Shown: one piece after another, positions 1-11,597 of the stretch | How positions within the stretch are numbered: the stretch's first letter is position 1 | Layout: every line of letters starts with the position of its first letter | Source: Cruorifilaria tuberocauda | Taxonomy: Eukaryota > Nematoda > Chromadorea > Rhabditida > Onchocercidae | Length of the DNA: 64,000 nt | Direction: 5' to 3' | Assembly: GCA_013365365.1 (NCBI GenBank) | Contig: JABVXU010000286.1 | Coordinates: forward strand, 1-64,000 | Position numbers and translations under genes: made by a program | Notes under the pieces: model-generated | The model's database searches: none | Told to the model about the DNA's origin: nothing | What the model saw: only the letters and a program-made list of their open reading frames with translations

Positions 1-40
1 GGAACCTGATATAATATACAAATGATTTTTTAATTTCCAG

Positions 41-203
41 GTTGTAATACTGGAAATCATATCAAATCACAATTTTTTCTTTTCGAATAAATTATTCATA
101 TCAGGAGAAAGATTATTATTGCTATCAATTATTACAGTCTTTCACCTAATTCATTCTTTTTCAATTCTAGACTGTGGTACTAGAAATCATAGCAAATCAC
201 AGA
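41..203 (+). repeat. Tandemly duplicated 33-bp microexon and acceptor, first copy apparently dead
   Basis: Bases 41-73 and 171-203 are diverged copies, 130 bp apart, both directly after an AG acceptor (TTTCCAG, TTCTAG). Both can read Cys-x-Thr-x-Asn-His-x-Lys-Ser-Gln in the frame used by the downstream exons. Only the second copy ends in a usable donor (GTATCG); the first reads into T-rich sequence with no GT. Confidence 0.45.
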
Positions 204-2479
204 GTATCGTATGATAAGTTTACATTATTGATCAAAATTTATTGTCAGCTTTTAGTACGATTACATTTTGTATTTTCACTGCACTGAAATACTTTACTTA
301 ATATTTCAAACTTTTCCGGAAATCTAATTTTGATTTGTATTTCCAAATTTCTTTGCTCCATTTCGATGATTCCGGCCTGGTTGCGGTTGCAGTATTTCTT
401 TCTTCCGAATTTTTAATTCATTTATCAAATTTCAATTCTTTTCTAGAGATAAAATTGATATCATTGTGTTATCAATAGACAAGGCGAAGTTGCAATTTGC
501 TATTTTAATTGAATAAATTTGCTGAATAGTTTTATGCTATTAGACATATGCCAATTGTAATTTCATTTTTAGCATTTACAAATTTCATTCAGAAATATCT
601 TAACAGTGCATAGTTATCAGTGATAATAGGATGCTTCTTCTGATAATTTTATTTCAATTTTCCGGATATCAATTTTTGATTTTTATTGTCAAATTTCATT
701 GCTACATTTCGATGATTCCAGCCTGATTGTAGCTCTTCTTCCGGATTTTCAATTCGTTTATCAAATTTCAATTTTTTTTACAGATAAACCAACACAACGT
801 CGTAATATCTTTAACAGTGGTAACAAGGATAATGTTCAATCAACTGCAAGCGTTAAAAATGATGATAATTATTACGAAATCAATGATTTTGTTGCTTTTC
901 GAAAAGAGGTATGCGATAGGTAAATTAAGAAGTAGTAATTAAATTGGGAAGTACTAATACGTAAGTTAGGAAGTAGTAAAAATGATGGAAAAGTGATTTG
1001 TAGAGTTTTGTATTTGGCTTGGAAATTAATCAAATAAATTTCAGTTCATCATATCATACCTATTTAAGCATGAATTATCTTAATACTGTTTATAATTTAC
1101 TTCATTCTAATAATCCATCATCCTGTATTTTATTTTTTCCAGTAAATTTCAGTTCATTCCTTCGCCTGCCAAATCATTAGGAAAGCAATCTTCTTCAACG
1201 AACCATCCAACTTCTCAATCAAAACGAAATCTTCCATCAGCAACAACCGTATCATCACGATCTGAGTTTATTCCCGCATTTCCAGTAACTCATCCACCAC
1301 CTCGTCCACCAGGTTAACATTCAAATCAAAAATTAATTATATTTTAGATTTATGTTGAAGTTAAATTTTACTCGAATGATTGGTAAAACTGTACTTTATT
1401 AGTTATGAATGAGTTATTGAAATTGAATTGCTAAGATTTCAAGAGAATCTTTTTTCTATTTTTTCTTGTTCGGAGAGATGTCAAATAGGTTTAATTATTA
1501 CAGGTTCCACAAATTCCTCTCAAACAGGTGGCTACTATTCTTCTGGTTCATCATTAGGTTTGCAATCATCCTATACAACATCCAATAATCATTTATCCGT
1601 ACCACCACATTCACCTGGTAATCGGAGAAAATCGATAACTGCGAAGCAATCAGTTTCCTCTCGAACACCTAGTTTGGATGAAGAAGATGATGGCTTCTAT
1701 GATAATATTCAAGTAAGCTTTTCACTAATTGTATTTCGTTAATTCAGGCTTTTCATTTTGATTAATACAAGTGATGAGATATTTTATATGTAAATGTTAT
1801 CATTTAATTATTACCTTTGTATAGTCATATCAGGCGGATGAAAAGCGTTTTTCACGTGTTAGTGAACTTGATACTCTCTCGACATGCAGTCGTCGTACAC
1901 TATCAACTACTACTAGTAAACCATCTGGTCCGATTAAGACAAGTAATCGAATTGGTCAATTCTTACGGAAAATCAGTGCATCGAAGCCACCGATCAGTGC
2001 CGCCTCATTAGTATCACTTAACAAGGTTAACACACTTTTTACTACGACAAATGCGCACGAGTAGCACTTTATAAGACAATAGAAATTGAATTAAAAAGTA
2101 TATTTTACCAAAAGTATAATATCGTAGTATATTTCAGGTTGCCAGTGAAATAATACCAAGTAAACCGGTACCATTGATGAAAAGTAATAGTTTAACTCAT
2201 TGTCAAGGGAAAGAACAAAATATACAAAATATGAACAGTACCATATCATCTGGTAAGCTAAGTTATCCAAAATTTCTTACTATAATATGAAAATTTAAAT
2301 TTAATACTTCTCAAAAATTTATTAGTAATTCGAAATCATTTACTTATATTAATAATAATGTTACCTTTTACACCTCTAAATTATTTAAAATTCAAATTTT
2401 AGAAGTAGTGAACAAACGTGGTGGATTGGGTCAGCGTCTAAAGAATACCATATTTGGAAGTAAAAAACGCCTAAATTGA
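171..2479 (+). CDS. 3' part of an unidentified Ser-rich, low-complexity protein (5' end outside the window)
   Basis: Six exons join in one frame to a TGA stop: 784-908, 1153-1312, 1504-1712, 1825-2025, 2138-2252 and 2403-2479, each with GT donors and TTTCAG/TTACAG/ATAG-type acceptors. A 33-base microexon at 171-203 (acceptor TTCTAG, donor GTATCG) fits the same phase and may precede them. The encoded roughly 300 residues are rich in Ser, Thr, Pro and Asn with no visible fold. They include a Pro patch (HPPPRPPG), an acidic stretch (SLDEEDDGFYDNI), a basic segment (IGQFLRKISASK) and a basic C terminus ending GSKKRLN. Repeated Arg/Lys-x-x-Ser sites suggest a phosphorylated scaffold or cytoskeletal protein, but this is inference and I do not recognise the family. 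The gene runs off the left edge. The exon chain is well supported by phase; the microexon is less certain. Confidence 0.6.
310..790 (+). repeat. Diverged tandem duplication of intron sequence with its 3' splice site
   Basis: The stretch at about 316-450 (starting TTCCGGAAATC) is repeated at about 660-790 (TTCCGGATATC) with an offset of about 345 bp. Shared landmarks include CATTTCGATGATTCC, the CTTCCG motif, TTTATCAAATTTCAAT and a closing AG followed by GATAAA. The second copy supplies the acceptor of the exon at 784; the first has no long open exon after it. Confidence 0.5.
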
Positions 2480-5400
2480 AACTTGAGTTTAATAGTCTAT
2501 TTTCATTTGCTTATGATAGGATTGTGTAAACGTTAATTGTCCTCTCATACTGCTAAATCTTCCATATTCCCATATTTAATTACTATTAAATTTAATAATT
2601 ACTCCTTGATCTTCTTTGTTTACTACTATTGATCGGTCTTTCGGAATTGAATTTCAATTATTTCCATTTGTTGTTTACAAAAAGGATGACTAATTATTTA
2701 TTACTGTGACTAATTTGTATTCATATTACGTTTTCTTTGGTTATCTCAAAAATTTCTAGCCAATTTAAATTTCAATCTATCATTCACGGGTTTTATCGAG
2801 ATGATTAATTAACAGTGATAATCATCTAAAACACATACGTTCGCCATTATTCTATTTTGAGATAGACCGTTTTTTGTTCTTATGCTTTTGTTAAAATTTT
2901 TACTTACTCTTTTGAAAATAAAGTAAAAGTTAAATAACTATGTTTTTAATGCAAGCAATAAAATAAGTTATTGATTTTATAGATTGGACAGATAAAGTGA
3001 TTGAAGGAAATATCAATTTAATTATTATCAGAATGAATTATAAAATTAGCAATTGGAGTTATAGTGATTGGATATTTTTGATAATTATAAATGTTTCGAT
3101 ATCCATCAATTACTTCTATTTTGTACGATTTAAAATTTAAATTTCCACTTCCCTTACAGTCTATAGCTAATAAACTTAATTAACTATTCACAGTGAGCTT
3201 AATTAATATGAATATACCTAAACACTTGTTTACTTTTTCAAATTATATTGTCGATTAAATAATTTGAAATTGAAGTAATTTATCACGTATATGCGATCTC
3301 GTCTTTCCGTGGACATTATCCACATTAACGTTATCTTTGATCCCAATAGTATTTGTTTTATTTTCCCGACGCAATGCATAATCAATTTTGTGTTTAAATT
3401 TAAACTTAAACTAGTGATTTAAACTAGTTGTTTGCTTGATCTTTGATACACCTGGTAATTTAAAAACATTTACAAAGCTTATTGCTATGATAATTTTATC
3501 ATCGATGATAATGCTACTGAAATTCTTCCCATCTATGAGCTTCTTTGAAGTTGGAAAAGTTTTATTTCTGGTATGTTTAATAACTAGAAGAAGGTTATTA
3601 GTCTGCGATGGTTAATTAATTATTGGATCGATTTGTTTATCCCTACACCTGTATATATTTGATCTTAAATGATTAATTAATTACAGCGATAAGCTTTATA
3701 AATGTTTCTAAATTATAAATTTTTCTTTGTATCTGTCGATTAAAGGATGATTGAATCAACTGAACCTAGATACCAGGTAAACAATTTCTCGTTGGAATTA
3801 TTTTTCTGTTAATTAATTGAGATGTTAATTTTAGATACTGCATCGGTCGAAATATATCCATTGAACTTTCATCGGAGTATCGAGAAAATCTTTGGTTTGC
3901 AAAGTTATTCCTGAATATTTGAATCAGTCAATCTTCATCAACTCATGGACTTGACCCATCAGATACTTGACAGTTTATAACTTTTGAATTCCATTTTACG
4001 AATGAAGAATGGTAATGGCTGACCTTGATTTCTCAACATTTTGTAATATATGTTGAACAGCACATATATTTTTTTTTGTAACCATACTGTTCAACAATGA
4101 ATGCTTTATATTTAGCAATAGATATTTTAAATTCTCAATTCTTTCAATTTATATTATTGCATTCCAATGTCAATCATTGAATAGAGCTTTTTTTTGTAAG
4201 GATAGAATGAATTAAATAATCAATACTTGCTGGAATTTTACGATCTTTAGATTGATCATCACGACTGCACGATATCCTTCAATGATTGATATATTTTTCT
4301 TGCTTACGACTAAAGAACAAAAAAAAGAGAAACGACCTTCTTCTTCAATGTCTGTTCAAAACTAATAAAAGATACATTCAAAAAAAGAGAACATTTCGGA
4401 GGAAATCCTTCGGGACAACTGTCATGTATCACTATATCGCACACCGGATGATACACACATGCCCTTTCCCTGGTTTTTGTCTTTCTACAACTCAAAATTG
4501 ATAGGTTCTGTATTGCGAGATATAATATAAGAGGGAATCTCCTATTGAATTTTATTTGAACAGCCATACGATATTGATTAATTGAACCAATCAAAATTTC
4601 TCATTCCTGTTTCTTAAAAATTTTTCTGTTTATTCAAATGTACATGTAAAAAGTATTCTATGCCAATAAAAACATAATATTTATGAATTAGAATTCATTG
4701 CGATAAATCAAATTTGAACTAGATCGTAGCAAATTTTTAATATTATGCAAATAATGGAAAACTATACAAAATAATTGGCAGTCTACAATTATCGACATGT
4801 CAAACATATTGAAGTGAGATATGGAAAGAGAAATAGTGATCACAGAATTAATTATTGTGAATAATGAAGGAGATGAATATGAATCACAATTTCGAGTATG
4901 GAGCAGACGATTTGTAATGGACTATAAACTACAGGTATATAGAAAAGCCGATGAATAGGATTACTATCCTATAAGCGATTATAATTGATTCCCTCACAAA
5001 AGATAAACAGGCTGAAATATCTCACTTTTTCCAAATTTCTATATGCAAGGCCCGATCCACACAAAAATTTTGACCTGGATTTTGTAGAAAAGCCAATAAA
5101 CTCAAGAAAATAATTAAGGCTTATACCGGACAACATAAAATTATAATGAATCACCGGATATAAATATTTGGAAATGAGAAAATATCTGCAGATGTGACTC
5201 TTTTATGAAAGTAATATCTTTGAGTTCTGTTGAATAAGTAGATCTTTGATAAATCAACATTAGAAGTGAAAATACAATAGTAATTTCATAAATCCATCAT
5301 TATGGCAGCATTAGATTTCTCAGGCTTCAGCTTCTTAGAAAGGGAAAATTTCGATTCCCCTACAAATGAAGTAAATAATCAGATACTCTCGATAATTTCT

Positions 5401-5489
5401 AATTCAACCGTTGCACAAAACCTATCTCAAAGATCAATTCATCCATTTGAATGAATATGCAAAAGTACTATGTCCATAAGGAGATCTTA
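2480..5489. other. Convergent intergenic region, no gene recognised
   Basis: Two genes converge here: the Ser-rich gene ends at 2479 and the GTPase gene ends near 5490 on the other strand. The sequence is AT-rich with T tracts. An AATAAA at 2917-2922 could polyadenylate the upstream gene. Overlapping open frames around 4286-4594 on both strands have no splice support or recognisable sequence. Confidence 0.5.
2917..2922 (+). terminator. Possible poly(A) signal of the Ser-rich gene
   Basis: AATAAA 438 bases after the stop codon, in AT-rich DNA where this hexamer is common by chance. A second close match lies near 2955. Confidence 0.25.
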
Positions 5490-8400
5490 TCAGACAAGTG
5501 AGGACAATTGAGATAAGTGAGATGTTGGAGAGATTCTTTTGTTCGCTCCAATATCAAAATTTGAATATATACCAACTGTATTCCCACCAATAAGGTTTTT
5601 TTTTTTTAAAAATAATATAAAAAATATGCAGTATTTTAACATGAAAAAACTTACGTTGTGAATGAAAGTGTCGACTACCTAAATATATCACCAAATCAAT
5701 CAATGTATCACGATTCTTTGCAGTTACTTCGTATAGTTTTACTGAAAAATTTATATATATGCTGAGTTTAAATAGAACAGAGCTGAATTTTAATAACTAT
5801 AAAAATAATCACTTTTATGAAAGAATTATTAATATAAAATGAGTGCAAGCTACAACAACCTTTTTCTTTGGCAGCCCAACTTCGTGCAAATTCACTATCA
5901 ACCTTCCTACCTGGAAGATCAGTCATATTTCCCAAGACAACTATGGGCACCTGAAAATTATGATGTCATAAGATATTTCACAATGCAACTATGAAAGTAA
6001 ATAAATAAATCCAACATATGTAAAATAATCAAGCAGCAGGCATCACTTAATTCTTCTAGATTATAAGGAAATTCCTGAATAATCACCTCCTTCTTATCTT
6101 TACCAAATTGCTTATCGATCGTCTTCTTCAACATATCCATTCTATTGAACGTTTCATGGTCAACAACCGAGTATATCAACAAAAATGCGTCCGCTACCTG
6201 CATTGCAACGATCTATTTAGTAAGATCGAAGTAATAGTAAAAATTTATTTCATTTGTGGGTTTCTATATCAATAAAAGAGAAGCCATAATAAAATTTCAT
6301 TGGATAATTCAGCTGCCGAATCCACTTCATAAGGATTAACCAAAACACAAAATTCAATGCAATCGTTTAAAAGTGTGCAATAGAAAACTAGACATATAAA
6401 AGGCAAGCAGCATACCTGAATGTACGATCGTTTGAGATCAATTGGACCACTCTCACTAATTCCAGCCGTATCGTGAAAAACTATAATTTCTTTAGGACGA
6501 TCTCCGTAATCCATCTGCACTTGATATGTATCTTCAATCGTAGGTACATAAGGCTAAAACATATGCTCAAATGTAAATATCTGTACAGAAACTGAACATA
6601 TCATAGACAAACTTTCACCCGTCATGAATTAAGCTGGACAAAAACAGATAAGTAATAAATTTTCGAAATAACAATAAGCCTGTCAAAAGCTGCAAAAGCG
6701 AAACCTGGTCAGTGATATCGCTGAGGCAAGCGAGTTGTTCTAGGCATGCAGTTTTTCCTACCTTTTTCGATCCGGCTACCTGTAAACAAAGAAATAATTA
6801 TTTTTAACTGCTCATTTCTTGCATATTACCTCTAATTCTCTACTTTACGCATACTATCTCACTTTAAGTACTACCTATTTACATTAAAACGGAATAGCGG
6901 AAGGAGAATGATAAAAACAGTAAAGTGTATATACGTGATACTAATGATATATTACGCTTTTTACAAAAGCAAATTAAAGTCTTGATGGGAATAAAACACG
7001 TCAAAAATATTAGAACACTTACAAGGACTCGCATAACTTTACCCATAGTTCGACTATATGCACTACTGCTTGAATTTCCAATAAGAGCACTCAATACCTG
7101 AGTTGAAACACCTGAAATGATATCCACATATCATTATGTGATTAGGATATGATTAACAGTTTTTTTTGGGCCATGTCATTAAGTAGAAAAATAATACAAC
7201 CATGAAAGTAAAATATACAAAAATGAATTCCTACTCTTCATATTAAAATAATCTCTTTATTGCATTTAATTAAATTCTTAAGGCTTTCTTAAGCTTAACA
7301 ATCCCACTATGATAATTCTTCCCTCTTAACGATTATTATGATAATTTCAAGGTTTATGTTCAAGTTGCAACTGTAATTTGCTTAGTTGTGAAATGTATAA
7401 AAGCGCATATGACTAGGCTAGGCGATAAGAGTATGAGAAAGCGCACTTGGCTTCCTTTCCAATGTTTGACTTTCCAGATGTCTTATTGTAGTGGGATGTA
7501 GCGTCTGACTGGACATGGATATCTGTTCGGTATGACCTAATTTTGTTGTTGATGAAGATCGATCATCATCAATTCTCTGAGATGATTCACCTATAAAAAG
7601 GGCATATTCAATTTGATTAACCTTTCATGAAAGGTCATTCATTCTATAAATACTAGCTCAAAGAGTAGAGAGAGAGAGAGAGAAAAAAAAAAAGGAACGA
7701 ACCAATGAAATCATGTTGGTGAGAAGTGGTAGTGATAGCGGAAGTATTAGTCCAACCATATGGATAGCTAATTCGTCTACCACCTTGACAATAACATTTG
7801 CATGATACTTCTTCACCCGACTTACTGTTTTCCCTCTTACTCTTCACTAGAACTTTTCCTTCTCTGTTTTGTAGCATTTTTATCAGACATCTGTGATGTT
7901 ATCTGATACTGATATGATTATCACCATCGTTAAGCATACATTTTCATGCCTCATTTCCGCTTCTTGACTTGTATTTTTGACTTGCATCAAACATCATCCG
8001 ACAACTAATAATATGCTTAATCAACTTTTTTAATTTCTATTTATAACATACGTACGCACGTACAGAGTTATTCACGTGGGCAAGAATAGTAATAATAATA
8101 AAGGAGAAGTTGAAATGGATTGTTATCAAGTTTTTGAATGAATGATGAATTGATAATACTCGTTTGCATGAATACTATCAACCACTTTAATAGTGCAAAA
8201 ATAGTAATAGTATGGATGATATAGATATCAATTATTGTAAATAACAATTTTTGGATTTATTAATCTTATAATATATTCTTCCGATACTATAAAAATGATC
8301 AATGATCAAGGATCAATATCAGTGGAAAAAAGTAGAAGATAGGATGATGGATTGTTAAAATAAAGTTACAAACAGTATCACGTAAAATACTTTATACCTG

Positions 8401-9133
8401 AATAGATATGGTATGATAAACCGGAATGATAAGATGTAACAAAAAGATAAAGACAATTGTTAAAGAAATGAGTGGTGCGTTCTTTCTGCTCGTAATAAAT
8501 TCGAAAATTATCTGAAAGTATCTTTTGTGAAAGTGAACTTTATCCTATCCATTGTTTTAAACTAATGATAAATGCTTCCACTTTTTTTTCAGTGAAACAG
8601 GATTTTAGTTAATAAACTAAAATGGAAATAAATTGATAAATTGAACGAATGCGATAAGAACAAAGAATGAAAAAAAAAAAAGAAAAAGAAAGAAATAGAT
8701 TATAAATGAATGAATGAAAGAGAGGAATGAATTGATTTAAATAGATAAAATGAAGTGAATTAGAGAGAAAGTAAACAAAAGAGAATGATAAATGATGATT
8801 GATCGTTATTATCAGTATGTTGTTATCATAACTGTTATGGAAGATATGAAATGTTGAGTAGATTTTTCAAAATTTCGCAATACTGATGAAAGTGAGGAAA
8901 ATGTTATCTTTGAAATAATTCATTATAAACCTTGAATTACCTTGAAGTAATGGCATTGGATGCTGTGATGATGCTAACTGATCGAATGCTAATTGTAATT
9001 TGAGTGAGTGGTGAAGTGACCGATGTTGTGAACCAACTGAGAGAGCACGATCGTTTCGCTTCCGTCGAGCTATAAAATCATAACTGTCATCAGTTGAAAT
9101 TGTCATTTCCACTTCTCTCATTTTTCTTCCCAT
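5490..9133 (-). CDS. NKIRAS: kappaB-Ras-like (NKIRAS family) atypical small GTPase with N-terminal extension
   Basis: The GTPase core uses exons 7111-7023, 6779-6705, 6553-6416, 6197-6087, 5950-5860, 5741-5655 and probably 5575-5490. From the internal Met (MGKVMRVL) this gives 203 residues, close to the 191-192 of vertebrate kappaB-Ras. Visible motifs are the P-loop GSKKVGKT, switch II DTAGIS, the N-M-T-D base-recognition motif, TAK near the end, and the family stretch LLKKTIDK followed by [12 protein letters not shown]. Lys at the Gly12 position and Ile at the Gln61 position fit the family's atypical, low-hydrolysis character; no CAAX box is seen. Upstream exons 9133-8931, 7890-7703 and 7590-7447 join in phase and would add about 195 low-complexity residues (403 in total). 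Known relatives bind IkappaB proteins and restrain NF-kappaB and Ral signalling. The core is confident; the last exon, the GTGCGC donor at 7446 and the extension are less so. Confidence 0.75.
7665..7692. repeat. (AG)n microsatellite with poly-A tail
   Basis: A run of AG dinucleotides followed by about 11 A residues, inside an intron of the GTPase gene just before the exon at 7703-7890. Confidence 0.9.
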
Positions 9134-9149
9134 TCAATATCTCTTCTTC

Positions 9150-9151
9150 CT
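9150..9151 (-). promoter_or_regulatory. Possible spliced-leader acceptor of the GTPase gene
   Basis: AACAG on the minus strand, 16 bases before the ATG at 9133. An in-frame TGA directly precedes that ATG, so translation in this frame cannot start further upstream in the same exon. Confidence 0.3.
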
Positions 9152-9199
9152 GTTATATATTGTAGGTGGAAAAAACAGTTTACATTTACAATAATGCAT

Positions 9200-9455
9200 T
9201 TTGTAAATCTATTCATGCATAATTTTCATACCTGTGCAAAAAAGAAAAAAAAATGATTTAGTAGTGATAATGATAATTAATGAAATAATTTAATGAGTTT
9301 TTGTTTACGAAAAATATCATCCATTATCAGTATTGTAAAAGTCTTATAAATAATTTTGTATTACTTTGCTCAATCTAAAGTTATAATAGTTGCATTGTAA
9401 ATTTATTCATGCATAATTTTCATGATTGCTCAAAAAAATGATTTAGTACTTTTTT
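9200..9455. repeat. Diverged direct repeat, about 60 bp, two copies
   Basis: ATTCATGCATAATTTTCAT followed by A-rich sequence and ATGATTTAGTA occurs near 9207-9265 and again near 9404-9455. It lies upstream of the GTPase start; no function is visible. Confidence 0.55.
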
Positions 9456-10126
9456 GTTCAGGTAAATTATCATCAATTATCAGTATTTTATAATGATAAT
9501 GATTTAAAAATCATATAAATAATTCATGCTACTCTAAAATCTAAAATCTGAAATTCTCAATCTAAAACTATCAACACTGATAATACTTGTAGTGCTGTGT
9601 AAATGAAAACATGATAGTGAAAATATTATGAATTCTTATCAAAATAAATGACTCATTATCTATATCAAATAAATGCATTATCTTATGATCTGTTAATTAG
9701 TACTATTATTAGTTTCTCCTTTTTTTTGCTGAAAGAAAGGATACTGAAATGATAATTTTAAAGGAATTATAGATCATATAATTAATAATTAATAAAAGAG
9801 TATTAAATTTATTTATAAAAAGTATGCTATCAGTACGATAAGAAGATAATTAACATTCTTGTTGCTAAAGCCATTGAATTGAAATTTTAATGACAGTAAA
9901 TTAATGAGAAGAATAAGTGTACTTGGTAAGCAAATTAAATACACTGCTAGGCTGAAGTATTCATTTATACGTGTCATCTTGAGATCTTAATCTTAAGAAT
10001 GATATTAATTAATGAAGCATTCATTTACAACAATTGCTTCATTATTAGTTTTATTTGAATAAAATTAGCATTATCTTTAAACTTCTCAGATTTCACATTG
10101 TGGAAACAGGAAAAAACGATTCTTAC

Positions 10127-10224
10127 TCTTATTATCGCCGTGTTTTGACATTTCATGTATTGATTTGTGTCTTCCATGAGTTTTCTTCATTACTACCACT
10201 TCACTCGATCGGTAAATTTGAACT
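10127..10224 (-). CDS. Possible alternative first coding exon of the GTPase gene
   Basis: On the minus strand an open stretch follows the acceptor CTTCAG and ends at a GTAAGA donor. It contains ATG AAG AAA ACT and encodes a basic, His-rich start (MKKTHGRHKSIHEMS). Its phase-1 donor can join an internal TTTTATAG acceptor at about 9070, inside the first exon of the GTPase gene, giving an alternative N terminus. Support is only open frame, splice sites and phase; transcript data would decide. Confidence 0.35.
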
Positions 10225-10846
10225 CTGAAGTACAAAAATATATAAAGTTATTTTGAATCTATGTTAGTTTGTACGAGATACTTTATAAGTGATCAATTAT
10301 CGGATACCTGAAAGTTTCCAAATCAGAAAGAATAAAAAGAGCAATGAGGTGAATTCATCGAAAACTGTTAAAACTGTATTTGCTTATTTGCATAATACAA
10401 ACTGTACAAACTTTAATAGAGCAAGAAAAAAAACAATTAAGAATTGTTCCATTGCAATTCTTCAGAATACATTTATACATTTTATTTGAAACTTGCAAAT
10501 AGATAATTTAAATTGAATGATATTGCTAACGGCAGTGGATTTTATAAAAACATTAAAATTCAAATTACTAATCATAAGTAGTTAATGATAACAATGATTA
10601 CTACTTGATACTAATGAAATTGATAAAGTAAGAAAGAAGTTATTTTAATATCTGCGATACATTCCTAACTTTCAAATTCCAAATAGACAAAGAGAAAATG
10701 ACGGTTAAATGAAATGGAATGAAATATTCGAACAGATGCTATTTGATGAAGCTATGAAGTTAGAGTGCAGAAATGCGTCGATGAAATCCTTTTTTTTTTT
10801 TTGTTAACTGATAAGAGTGATCGATTGATGATGGAAATAAATGCAC

Positions 10847-11113
10847 AGTAATGCATTTGTATAAACGATCTTTCCTATCAAACTATACAAATAGTTTATA
10901 TAAGTATATGTTATTAAGTAAACTTACTTTAAGCACAATTAACAGTGAAACTATTCAAGCGATTGCAATGGATATTAATTACAATCATGTAATGGTCAAT
11001 TCAATGTAAGTAATGTATTTGCATAAACAACAAATGTTTATATAAGTATATTTTATTAATTAAACTTACTTTAAGCATAAATAACAGTGAAATCATGGAT
11101 ATTAATAGCGATC
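10847..11113. repeat. Diverged direct repeat of about 105-140 bp
   Basis: Both copies start GTAATGNATTTG, share TTTATATAAGTATAT, the string AAACTTACTTTAAGCA and AACAGTGAAA, and end ATGGATATTAAT. The first is at about 10847-10978 and the second at about 11010-11107. The second is shorter, with an internal deletion. No coding capacity is seen. Confidence 0.6.
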
Positions 11114-11597
11114 AGGTAAATGATCTAACATCAATCGAAATCTATTTTTCCTTACCATAAATTAGTTTATGGATTTAAACTGATATATATATTAAATAGA
11201 AATAAATTCATATCATCCCAAGCATTCCATTCATTTTTTTTAATTTAAATCTTTGTCCTATTAATCCAGTTCTGTGGCATATTTTCTTTTTTAGCAAATA
11301 TATTAATTATACTGAGTTTTTTTTTTTTTTTTGGCGATATTTAATGTGATATCATTATTGAATATAATCTTTCTTTTCTTCAAAAATCATTCAAACTTTT
11401 TCTCATGGAAATTTCAAATGTATCTTCATTTCGGAAATTCTTTAGATCAAAAATTTTCTCTATGAAAGATTATCATTTAAAGAAATTATGAATCCTGAAA
11501 TAACCTAAGGAATTATTAGTACAAGTTAAGATTATCTGAGATATAATTGATTGTTTCAATTTAAAGTAATACCATTTATACAAATAAGTTTAAACAA

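Larger units (their letters stand above)
9134..11597. other. Region between GTPase start and S28 peptidase 3' end
   Basis: AT-rich; apart from the possible exon at 10127-10224 I see no gene. It holds the repeats at 9200-9455 and 10847-11113 and a long T run near 11317-11332. The plus-strand open frame at 10289-10489 is A-rich and has no splice or homology support. Confidence 0.45.

Noticed and set aside
4286..4594. Overlapping ORFs on both strands near 4.3-4.6 kb
   Set aside because: They are complementary shadows of one AT-rich stretch without splice sites or family features.
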